The translations under genes were made by a program, and so were the position numbers. A stretch of DNA of 9,871 nt. Origin: Planctomycetaceae bacterium. GTDB taxonomy: Bacteria; Planctomycetota; Planctomycetia; Pirellulales; UBA1268. This document shows positions 1 through 7,362 of the stretch, one piece after another (position 1 is the first letter of the stretch; each line of letters begins with the position of its first letter). The stretch is taken from contig JABHNP010000134.1 of the NCBI GenBank assembly GCA_018694455.1, positions 1 to 9,871 of the forward strand, written 5' to 3'. The notes below the pieces were generated by a model, which searched no databases, was not told the origin of the DNA, and worked only from the letters and a program-made list of their open reading frames with translations.

Positions 1-1182
1 CCGCCGGTAAATCAGCCGCTGCTAGAAAGCCTTGCTTGGCTTCAAGAAGAATTGGGTACCATAAAATCTGATAATCTCTTCAGACCAGTTCGCATACGGT
101 CAGGCCGACAATCAAATACTGTCATATTAAACGGCCTGTCGCTCATAAATTTTGGAGCCAATGATTATCTTGGTTATGCCGGCGATCCACGTCTTATAAA
201 AGCTTCTGCGAAGGGGGCTTGTGCAGAAGGTGCCGGTGCCGGTGCAAGTCCACTCGTAAGTGGTCATTCGAGTTTGCATGACACACTCGGAAAAAACCTA
301 TCTTTACTTCTTGGTACAGAAGATTCTCTCATTTTCCCAAGTGGTTATGCTGCGAATACGGCAACTATTTCATGTCTCGCAGGGCCTGGTGACCTTATCG
401 TGAGCGATGCTCATAATCACGCGAGTATTATAGATGGGTGCCGACTTTCCCGAGCAGATGTCCATCTTTATCCACACCGCAACATCACCGCAGCCGCTGA
501 ACTGCTTCAGACTATTCCTGCAAGACGACGGCTTATAGTCACTGACAGCCTTTTTTCTATGGACGGCACGATTGCACCGCTTACCGGCCTCGCTCAACTT
601 GCACATGACACTCAAAGTATGCTCCTCGTTGATGAGGCACACGCTACAGGGCTATTTGGAATTCATGGCAGTGGACTCATTGAAGCCGCAGGTATAGCGT
701 CATCGGTCGCAGTACGCATCGGTACGCTTTCAAAGGCTCTTGGGAGCGCCGGTGGTTTTGTTTCAGGGCATCATGCACTCATTGAATTTCTACGGCATCG
801 GGCTCGTAGTTGGATGTTTTCTACTGCACATCCACCAGCTTCTGCGGCAGTCGCGATTGAGTCCATGAAGTTGGTTTCTGAAGAACCATTCCGCCGGCAC
901 AGACTTGCGGCTAACGCATGTCGTTTTCGGCAGAAACTCTCGAATCACGAAATCAATATTGGTGAGGCAGAAGCGCATATTGTGCCAGTTTTCTTAGAAA
1001 CTCCACAGAAAGCCGTTGAAATAGCAGCATCGCTTACCCGAGACGGTTTTTTTGTACCGGCCATACGACCTCCAAGCGTTCCTCGTGACTCTAGTCTTTT
1101 GCGGATAAGTCTTTCCTATATCCATACGCAGGATACTATTGATGCATTGAGTGATTTGATCATTAACTATGTCGGCACGTGA
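1..1182 (+). CDS. bioF: 8-amino-7-oxononanoate synthase (BioF), 5' end outside the window
   Basis: PLP-dependent alpha-oxoamine synthase. BioF condenses pimeloyl-ACP or pimeloyl-CoA with L-alanine to give 8-amino-7-oxononanoate, CO2 and the free thiol, the first step of biotin ring assembly, in the cytosol. The frame is open from base 1 and already encodes a BioF-like first helix, so the true start probably lies upstream. A TTG at 52 would give 376 aa but cuts into that helix and has only a weak AAGAAG ahead of it. Counting from TTG52: INFGANDYLG (residues 32-41); SGHSSLH (70-76); the substrate-stacking His in AHNHAS (His123); DEAHATG (194-200); TLSKALG with PLP lysine Lys228; and the C-terminal RPPSVP (339-344). 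Length fits the roughly 385-residue family. The 3' end overlaps the monooxygenase gene by 14 bases. Related enzymes (KBL, Spt, CqsA) are possible, but the RPPSVP and TLSKALGSAGGF blocks favour BioF. Confidence 0.9.
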   Translation, partial: PPVNQPLLESLAWLQEELGTIKSDNLFRPVRIRSGRQSNTVILNGLSLINFGANDYLGYAGDPRLIKASAKGACAEGAGAGASPLVSGHSSLHDTLGKNLSLLLGTEDSLIFPSGYAANTATISCLAGPGDLIVSDAHNHASIIDGCRLSRADVHLYPHRNITAAAELLQTIPARRRLIVTDSLFSMDGTIAPLTGLAQLAHDTQSMLLVDEAHATGLFGIHGSGLIEAAGIASSVAVRIGTLSKALGSAGGFVSGHHALIEFLRHRARSWMFSTAHPPASAAVAIESMKLVSEEPFRRHRLAANACRFRQKLSNHEINIGEAEAHIVPVFLETPQKAVEIAASLTRDGFFVPAIRPPSVPRDSSLLRISLSYIHTQDTIDALSDLIINYVGT

Positions 1183-2518
1183 CATGAATGACTTGTCAAA
1201 GTGGTGTGTTATTGGTGCTGGTCCTTCTGGACTAACAGCACTCAAGAATCTTTTACACTGCAATATCGAAACTGAATGCCTCGAGCGCGAAGATGATCTT
1301 GGTGGGAATTGGTATTTTGGTTCCTCAACCTCAAGAGTCTTTGAATCTACCAGACTCATTAGTTCCAAGTCGCTCACAGAATTTACTGACTTCCCAATGC
1401 CGCGTGAGTGGCCAGCTTATCCTGACCACAGACAATGCTTAGATTACCTTCATCGTTATTCTGAGCACTTTGGTTTAGGGAATCATATTCTTTTTCAAAA
1501 ATCTGTTGCTCGTATTACGCCTCTTCAACGTGATAATATAAGAATGGGTTGGTGCGTCGAACTTGAAGACGGAACCACACGAAGCTATGCCGGACTAATT
1601 TTTGCTTCAGGACATAATCACGAACCACGAATACCGAATATTGTTTCCGGTTTTAATGGTCCCATTTTTCACTCAGCGGATTATAAGTCCCCGAACGTAC
1701 CCTGCATATTAAAAAACCAACGAGTCCTTGTTATTGGAGGTGGAAACTCTGGCTGTGATATCGCTGTTGAGTCTTCCCATCATGCCGCATCAACATTCCA
1801 TTCGACCCGTCGAAGTTACCACATTTTACCACGACTCTTCATGGGCAGACCCTCGGACCTCCGAGGTGAACGTCTTCTCAAAATGGGTGTGCCCTTATGG
1901 CTTCGTCGGTCAATTAGTCGACGAGTCATTGACCGGACAATTGGCCTTCCTGAAAAACATGGTCTTCCATATCCAGATCATAAACTTTGGGAAACTCACC
2001 CTATTATTAATGACAATATCTATGAACGCATTGATAAAGGTGCGATTCAACCAGTGCCCGATATTGCAAAGTTTGAAGGTGGTACTGCAGTGTTTACAGA
2101 TGGAAGACACGAACGTATTGATGTCGTAATAGCGGCAACAGGCTATCGACTCACGTTTCCAACAATATCTGCATTGGAACCTACGGCGAGTCGCAGCATT
2201 CCTGAACTTTTCATGCATTTTCTTCACCCAGAAGCAAATGACCTTGCTGTTGTTGGGATGATTCAACCGGACAGTGGTCAATGGGGGATCACGGACCTTC
2301 AATCACAGGTAATTGCAAGAATGATTCTTGCTGACCGTAAGGCACCACGAGCTACAACGTGGCTTCAAAAACAAAGGCAGCGGTCATCAAGTGATCATTT
2401 CATTCAATACATCGATTCACCGCGACACGCACTTGAGGTCGAACATTTTCATTATTCGAAGAGACTCAAAAAGCTCATTAATGGAATGAATAAACGACTA
2501 CGACATGCACCTGTCTAA
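1169..2518 (+). CDS. flavin-containing monooxygenase (class B FMO)
   Basis: FAD- and NADPH-dependent oxygenase of 449 aa, a normal length for single-chain FMOs, which oxygenate soft nucleophiles (N or S) or carry out Baeyer-Villiger reactions. Visible motifs: FAD-binding GAGPSG (16-21); GGNW (45-48); the FMO-identifying motif FxGxxxHSxxY (162-172); NADPH-binding GGGNSG (190-195); and ATGY (323-326). The pattern PDHKLWETHPIINDN (269-283) and the C-terminal GMIQPDSGQWGITDLQ (363-378) resemble eukaryotic FMOs, so I place it near the N/S-oxygenating branch. The block ISSKSLTEFTDFPMP (64-78) has Ile64 where mammalian FMOs carry a functional Asn in TNSSKEMM. The substrate is unknown. ATG1169 overlaps bioF by 14 bases; ATG1184 (Met6), just past the bioF stop, is an equally possible start, and neither has a clear Shine-Dalgarno sequence. 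Co-transcription with bioF is likely. Confidence 0.9.
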   Translation: MSARDMNDLSKWCVIGAGPSGLTALKNLLHCNIETECLEREDDLGGNWYFGSSTSRVFESTRLISSKSLTEFTDFPMPREWPAYPDHRQCLDYLHRYSEHFGLGNHILFQKSVARITPLQRDNIRMGWCVELEDGTTRSYAGLIFASGHNHEPRIPNIVSGFNGPIFHSADYKSPNVPCILKNQRVLVIGGGNSGCDIAVESSHHAASTFHSTRRSYHILPRLFMGRPSDLRGERLLKMGVPLWLRRSISRRVIDRTIGLPEKHGLPYPDHKLWETHPIINDNIYERIDKGAIQPVPDIAKFEGGTAVFTDGRHERIDVVIAATGYRLTFPTISALEPTASRSIPELFMHFLHPEANDLAVVGMIQPDSGQWGITDLQSQVIARMILADRKAPRATTWLQKQRQRSSSDHFIQYIDSPRHALEVEHFHYSKRLKKLINGMNKRLRHAPV

Positions 2519-2566
2519 TCATGTTATTCATTGTTTCGAGCACCATGAAAGTCACTGTGTCAAAGC
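2519..2566. other. convergent intergenic gap
   Basis: This 48-base gap lies between the stop codons of the convergent monooxygenase and AsmA-like genes. The only pairing I see is a weak 5-base inverted repeat (TTCAT at 2527-2531, ATGAA at 2545-2549) with no T-tract. There is no recognisable intrinsic terminator, so termination here may be Rho-dependent, or the transcripts may overlap at their 3' ends. Confidence 0.5.
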
Positions 2567-5500
2567 TTAGTCGGTGTCAGGAAAGGTGAGTGGTTGCATT
2601 GACTGCGGTGGTGGATTTTTAGGTGGCTGAGGATTACCAAAAAGTGCCTCGAGACCACGACCAATACCATCACGTAATACTGCATCTGCCGTGTTCTGCA
2701 TGATACGTGTCAATATTGTATCCAAAGCGGTTGCATCAAATTGAGGTCTTTGAACAGTCCCACGAAGGGGAATCACAAACGGAGTTCGTAAAAGTTGTGC
2801 TACGACTGGAGTCGCTCCTGCTACATCTCCTCGAAAAGCCACTTCTATCTGCATTGACAATGAACCGTCTTGCCCCATGCTTCCCTTACTTTGAACAGAA
2901 AGTTGGCCCATATCCAGAATAAGATTATCGTGATGAACACGACCTTCTGATATCCAGATATGTACTGGATCAGGTCGTGCACGTAAGAACACAACCTGAT
3001 CACCAAACGCAAAGCGTGGATCAACAACACTCTGCAATTTTGCCAAAAGCTTTATGAGTGGTCCTGCCATATCACCGGGAGTGACCGAAAACTGTTCAAG
3101 CCACAATTGCCCATCAAATCGACCATTGAGCGGACTACCGAGTGGCAACTGGCCACCGGATGTATCCACCGTCAGAAAACCTTGCGCTTCAGTGGAACTA
3201 CGCATAATTGGCGATAACCACGATAACCACTGATCACACAATGGGGGCGTCAGAGCAACTCGTTCAACCAATCTTCCTGGTGGTAACACGACCTCACCTG
3301 GGGGTGGAAAAAGCTGAATCCAAGGCGAACCGCGTACTGTCCCACCAGAAACAGGTATCGCAAATGGACCAAACGCTAATTGTCCCTCTACTAGTTGGAT
3401 AGGTAATGTTCCAGGTCCAAGAGGAAAATCCGCTATTTGCCCGGACTGCCAGGAAAGTGTCGTTTCGGCACGTATCTGAGGAAGCCACTTCGCAAGACCT
3501 TCATGAATACCCTGCTGCTGCTGCTGCAAGGGTAAAGCAATATATTGTTGTCTTGGTAAATTGCTCTCTTGTGTAGGGGATCGCCATTGATCAGGCAAAG
3601 GTAACGTAACAGAATCACCTGCTGCAGACTTTCCTTGAACTGGTCCAAAAGATCCTCTCACGGTAAATGGCTGTGGGCCACCACCTGTAAGTTTCAACAT
3701 GGTGCCTGAGGACGGTGAAAGAAGTCGAACGAGTTGTTGCCAATTCGTCAAGATTGTGCCTCCAAGCTCAACTTCACGTTGCCCGCTTAAATCTCTCATC
3801 GATCCAGTAGCGACAACACTCATAGTCGATGACTCTATTTTAAGTCGATTAATTTTTAATTGATCTAAACCGACTTGATTCACAACTGGTCGTGTCACAT
3901 CGAGAAGTCCATTTACCTGTGGTTCTATCCAAACCGGACTTGACGTTGCGTTTGCTGTTGCACTTGTTTTTGTACTGGCAGGTGAAAGGGCTAACTGACT
4001 TCCCGTTGTCGTCATCAAAAGATTGATACCAGAAGGTGTTTCAAGAAGATCTACGGTACCCCAAAGGCGACCAGCTGCTTCTGATGTCATACCTTCGGCC
4101 AACCATTTATCAAGCCTCGTGAGATCAACTTGCCACTGAAGTTGTCCTTGTACTGAATCAAAAATACTATCAATCAGCGGTTGCGTCGTAGAACTTTTCG
4201 AAGATAATTGCAATCCGTTCGTTCGTAGTGAGACCGTAGATGACAACACTTCTGCACTTGAGAGCTTTATTATTCCTCGAGTTGGATTTATTGATCCAAC
4301 TGCTGCAATCACAACTCGTGGCTCCTCTATATGATGCTTTCCGGAATGAAGAGAGAATTGCTCAATATGCCCAGTAGCTTTTGTTATTTGAAATTGCTGA
4401 CCGACACAACCAAGTGTCCAGCTACTTTCAAAATTGCCGGCAACTGGTAGCTTCGACCACCTAGGTTGAAAGCCGACGGCTGTGCCTAAACCGAGAATAC
4501 GTTGTTGCCACGTCACCAAATTACCCGACATATGACAGTCAAAAGAAGCATGTTCGTCCTCTCCTGGAGTAGGCCTATTCAGCCACAATGCCTTCTTCCA
4601 ATCACGAGCAATTCGACATTCATTTGCCAACGCAACCACGAGAGAGTCACTGCCCGACTCTACTTTTAAGCCTGCAGTCTCTAGAGAAATAGCAGCCGGT
4701 GTTTCGACCCAAGAAGTATCAAAATCTGCTGCAACAAGATGGTCTTTCCAGATTACTCGATTACCAATCGTCCAGCATAAATTTTCTACGCTTAACGAGG
4801 TCGTTACTTTTGTAGAGCCTCTTTCAGGAAATTTATCGACACGACATTGACCTCGTGATATCCCTTCAAGAGATTGCTCCTCTCCATCACTCTGGAAATC
4901 AACGAGTGTGTTCACTTTTTGAAAAATACGGCCAAGATCTATCCGCCACGTTGTCTCAATAGTATCTGCCAGGCCATTCATGGAAATATCAGCAAACGCC
5001 GATGATAATCCAGCTTCTTCTAACCGTAGTTCTCCTCCGAACGGTTGTCGCGCGTAGACCCAGGCAGACCAAGGCGTGTTCCATTCTACTTTTTCTTCAC
5101 CTCGCATCGCCGACACATGGTCGAGTTCGGATTTAAAGTAAACCTGTCGACTTGATTCCTTTTCTTGGCTTTTGATAACAATATCGACTTTTCCTTCTGT
5201 CAGTTGCACATCAGGACGAAGCAAATGAATACCTGGAAAAGCATTCAATACAGAAGGAATATCTAAAGACGCTTGGGCCTCAAAATTATCCGCTTGAACC
5301 GCTTCAAGGAAGTGCCAACCCGGTAATGCAATATTGCTTCCAAACGATCGAATCGATGGTGCCCTAATAGTTCCAGTCGCTTCAAGGTATCCTAAATTAG
5401 TTTCCGCTTGGAATTTTTGAATGACGTATTTTTCCTGAAAAATATCTGCCTCAAACGGCACATCAATTTTTTCAATGAGGAATTGCTTTTCTTCTGTAAC

Positions 5501-6574
5501 TGTGTCAACGACTGACAGATCACGACCTACTACATTTCCCTTTATCGTATACTGTGCTGTTTCGCCCCGTGATCGAGTAAGTCGCTCTATTTGAAACGAC
5601 TTGCTGAGAAGTAAATCCGCACGAATATCTACCACACCCTGCAAAACGTGTGACCATCCAAAGCGATTTGATGCCATCCGTGAGATACCTGCTGGGCAAC
5701 GAGTTGCTCCAATCACTAATGCATATTTGCCGTGATCAGGTTCCTGTTCAGATACCGTTACTGACCAACCACCCGGACGGGCAAGCATGGAATTTGCACG
5801 GCTCATAATGCTCTTAGTTGGAAAACTATTTTCCGATTGAGACGATGATTGCATTACATTTAACTGTGGCTCTTCAGCATACTGCACCGATCCACTGCAA
5901 ATGACGTCTGATGATTGAAAAGAAAACACACCCCCTTCCGTTAGCACCGGAAATGGCATGACTGCAGAGAGCTCACTGAGTAACCACGCGTCGCCCTGAC
6001 GCAAATCAGTAAGCTCTATGGTTGAATTTACAAGTTCGATGGTCCCAGTTATGCGACTCTGAGTGTCTTTTGCAGCATTTTCTTGATTTCCTTCATCCAC
6101 AAGATCTTGAAGATGTGCTCCTAAATTCCTTTGATGAATTTTTGCTATCCAAGGTTCAAGTACTGTCTCGATCGTACTTCCACCATTCCAAACAGCTGTT
6201 GATAGCCTTCCCCCTTCGATTAGAATTCGTCCTACATCATTCGGTTTGAATGCTAGGGCAAGAGGACTGCGATTTATTTCAACACGGTCTACAGCCAGTA
6301 AAGGCACCCCATCAGATGTTCTGATAAGGAAGTCTCTGTAAATAATAGGACCAAACCAATCCCACTCTGCTGAACTCGATGAAATCTGCCCGGCGAGACC
6401 TTCGAATACTCTTTGCAGCGGCCAATCTCGTACAACTCTGAACACCGTCAGCCGCGGTGCCTGATAGATCACAAATCCTACAAAAAGCACTTTCAGAAAC
6501 CGAGAAAACCACCGCCATCGCCGTAGGAGTGCGGTTCGTAGAGACTCTTTTTCATGATCTCGGACATCATCCAT
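2567..6574 (-). CDS. large membrane-anchored AsmA/YhdP/TamB-like protein
   Basis: 1335 aa. The N-terminus has an Arg/Trp-rich stretch (RRWRWFSR, 18-25) followed by one hydrophobic segment (about 26-39), a signal anchor that leaves the rest in the periplasm. Next come a short amphipathic stretch (SSSSAEWDWFGPI, 65-77) and an IEGGRL...GGST block (118-133) typical of AsmA-like N-termini. The long middle is rich in beta-forming repeats with no catalytic motif. The C-terminus has a block like the AsmA/TamB family: SEGRVHHDNLILDMGQLSVQ (1209-1228) and PFVIPLRGTVQRP (1265-1277), then a helix and a Pro-rich tail (NPQPPKNPPP, from 1314). Family members such as YhdP, TamB and YdbH are thought to form hydrophobic grooves that move phospholipid between inner and outer membranes; that role here is inferred. 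Five consecutive Gln (about 1017-1021) come from a (CAG)5 tract. The ATG has no clear Shine-Dalgarno sequence. Probably the last gene of the aspC-mobA unit. Domain family is likely, exact function unproven. Confidence 0.75.
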   Translation of the reverse strand: MDDVRDHEKESLRTALLRRWRWFSRFLKVLFVGFVIYQAPRLTVFRVVRDWPLQRVFEGLAGQISSSSAEWDWFGPIIYRDFLIRTSDGVPLLAVDRVEINRSPLALAFKPNDVGRILIEGGRLSTAVWNGGSTIETVLEPWIAKIHQRNLGAHLQDLVDEGNQENAAKDTQSRITGTIELVNSTIELTDLRQGDAWLLSELSAVMPFPVLTEGGVFSFQSSDVICSGSVQYAEEPQLNVMQSSSQSENSFPTKSIMSRANSMLARPGGWSVTVSEQEPDHGKYALVIGATRCPAGISRMASNRFGWSHVLQGVVDIRADLLLSKSFQIERLTRSRGETAQYTIKGNVVGRDLSVVDTVTEEKQFLIEKIDVPFEADIFQEKYVIQKFQAETNLGYLEATGTIRAPSIRSFGSNIALPGWHFLEAVQADNFEAQASLDIPSVLNAFPGIHLLRPDVQLTEGKVDIVIKSQEKESSRQVYFKSELDHVSAMRGEEKVEWNTPWSAWVYARQPFGGELRLEEAGLSSAFADISMNGLADTIETTWRIDLGRIFQKVNTLVDFQSDGEEQSLEGISRGQCRVDKFPERGSTKVTTSLSVENLCWTIGNRVIWKDHLVAADFDTSWVETPAAISLETAGLKVESGSDSLVVALANECRIARDWKKALWLNRPTPGEDEHASFDCHMSGNLVTWQQRILGLGTAVGFQPRWSKLPVAGNFESSWTLGCVGQQFQITKATGHIEQFSLHSGKHHIEEPRVVIAAVGSINPTRGIIKLSSAEVLSSTVSLRTNGLQLSSKSSTTQPLIDSIFDSVQGQLQWQVDLTRLDKWLAEGMTSEAAGRLWGTVDLLETPSGINLLMTTTGSQLALSPASTKTSATANATSSPVWIEPQVNGLLDVTRPVVNQVGLDQLKINRLKIESSTMSVVATGSMRDLSGQREVELGGTILTNWQQLVRLLSPSSGTMLKLTGGGPQPFTVRGSFGPVQGKSAAGDSVTLPLPDQWRSPTQESNLPRQQYIALPLQQQQQGIHEGLAKWLPQIRAETTLSWQSGQIADFPLGPGTLPIQLVEGQLAFGPFAIPVSGGTVRGSPWIQLFPPPGEVVLPPGRLVERVALTPPLCDQWLSWLSPIMRSSTEAQGFLTVDTSGGQLPLGSPLNGRFDGQLWLEQFSVTPGDMAGPLIKLLAKLQSVVDPRFAFGDQVVFLRARPDPVHIWISEGRVHHDNLILDMGQLSVQSKGSMGQDGSLSMQIEVAFRGDVAGATPVVAQLLRTPFVIPLRGTVQRPQFDATALDTILTRIMQNTADAVLRDGIGRGLEALFGNPQPPKNPPPQSMQPLTFPDTD
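3512..3526. repeat. (CTG)5 trinucleotide microsatellite, (CAG)5 on the coding strand
   Basis: Five perfect CTG units lie inside the AsmA-like gene and encode Gln x5 in the context LPLQQQQQGIHEG. The tract is in frame, so slippage would change Gln number without breaking the frame. It sits in what looks like a loop or linker between beta-rich stretches. Confidence 0.85.
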
Positions 6575-6672
6575 GATTGTCGACTGATCTACCGTTAAAT
6601 ACTGAAAAAGAAATAAATTCTACGCACTCAATAACTCTGACTGACCCTTAAGAGTATAGAGATTCTATTGAA
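6575..6672 (-). other. short intergenic spacer upstream of the AsmA-like gene
   Basis: 98 bases separate the mobA stop from the AsmA-like start on the same strand. The spacer is A/T-rich near the AsmA-like gene. On the minus strand there is one isolated -10-like hexamer (TAGAAT, 6622-6617), but no matching -35 at a normal distance. Two weak 5-base inverted repeats occur (ACTCT 6634-6638 with AGAGT 6651-6655; GATTC 6661-6665 with GAATC 6670-6674, the second running into the mobA stop codon), neither followed by a T-run. A separate promoter for the AsmA-like gene is possible but not shown; read-through from mobA is equally compatible. Confidence 0.35.
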
Positions 6673-7362
6673 TCAATGCGAAGTGGGCTTTGTGTAAGCA
6701 GTGAGATCAGCTGGGGTATCGATATCACGGGCAACACAACCATTTGGATCTATTTTTACCCAAATAAAATCATCGATGATATGCACGCTCTTTGGTTCAA
6801 AATTCTGCAACTCGTGAACAAAGCCATGAAAATCACGAGCACCGGCCGCAAGATAGCTGTCTAATGAATGAAGTAGCGTTGGCCGACAGACTGAAAACAG
6901 GTATTGCAACCGGCTTCCCACCTGAGGAATAACCCACTGCGTCAACATCTCATCTTTTGGAAAGTGACGGAGCATTTCCAGCACAAGTGCCGAATTGATC
7001 ATCGGTAGGTCACATGCGGATAAAATAACAAACTTCGGCATTGCACATATATGTTCACGCCATATCCACCGAAGCCCATCTCGAACCGCATGCAATGGAC
7101 CTGATTCTGGCTGGCTATCAGAAATATGCCGTACCGATATCGGTCTTTGAAAAGATTTTGGTGCATCACCGCCCACAACAAGGACTGAGTCAGCAACCGG
7201 TACTAAGGCCTCGCTCACAATACGAAGAAGTGATTTGCCCCCGACGGTACATTCTGCTTTTCCACCGGCTGGTCTTTTGTCGCCCAAACGGCGAGCTTGT
7301 CCACCAGCAAGAATAATCACTCCTATGTCCTCTTTGTGAATCTGTTCAATCGATTTTCTCAC
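6673..7362 (-). CDS. mobA: molybdenum cofactor guanylyltransferase (MobA)
   Basis: Cytosolic nucleotidyltransferase that joins GMP from GTP to molybdenum-bound molybdopterin, giving the guanine dinucleotide cofactor used by DMSO-reductase-family enzymes. Residues numbered from GTG7362 (229 aa): LAGG (18-21), where the Gly distinguishes MobA from the LAAG of cytidylyltransferase MocA; RRLG (24-27); probable catalytic-loop Lys35 before VGGKSLL (40-46); SGPLHA (87-92); SACDLP (115-120), the metal-binding Asp loop; and IDTPADL (214-220). The loop between RRLG and Lys35 is slightly longer than in many MobAs. GTG7362 overlaps the aspC stop as GTGA, which suggests translational coupling but has no ribosome site. 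GTG7320, 14 codons downstream, has AAAGAGG eight bases ahead and would begin right at VIILAGG (215 aa); it is a serious alternative start. No molybdoenzyme or other moa/moe gene is visible nearby. Confidence 0.87.
   Translation of the reverse strand: MRKSIEQIHKEDIGVIILAGGQARRLGDKRPAGGKAECTVGGKSLLRIVSEALVPVADSVLVVGGDAPKSFQRPISVRHISDSQPESGPLHAVRDGLRWIWREHICAMPKFVILSACDLPMINSALVLEMLRHFPKDEMLTQWVIPQVGSRLQYLFSVCRPTLLHSLDSYLAAGARDFHGFVHELQNFEPKSVHIIDDFIWVKIDPNGCVARDIDTPADLTAYTKPTSH
7329..7335 (-). promoter_or_regulatory. Shine-Dalgarno supporting an internal GTG start of mobA
   Basis: On the minus strand this reads AAAGAGG, eight bases before GTG at 7320. The upstream candidate GTG7362 has no purine-rich stretch ahead of it and would rely on coupling to the aspC stop. 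If this site is used, MobA loses 14 residues, none belonging to the conserved nucleotide-binding motif. Confidence 0.45.

Noticed and set aside
1728..2302. Open frames of about 130 codons on both strands inside the monooxygenase gene
   Set aside because: They lie wholly within a gene with clear family motifs and their translations show no recognisable domain.
2527..2549. Inverted repeat TTCAT/ATGAA in the convergent gap as a possible bidirectional terminator
   Set aside because: Only five base pairs, a 13-base loop, low GC and no T-tract on either strand.
6617..6622. Minus-strand TAGAAT as the -10 of a promoter for the AsmA-like gene
   Set aside because: No -35-like hexamer at 16-18 bases upstream; left only as a remark in the spacer entry.
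6661..6674. Hairpin GATTC-TATT-GAATC at the end of mobA as a terminator
   Set aside because: A five-pair A/T-rich stem overlapping the stop codon with no U-run; easily a chance match.
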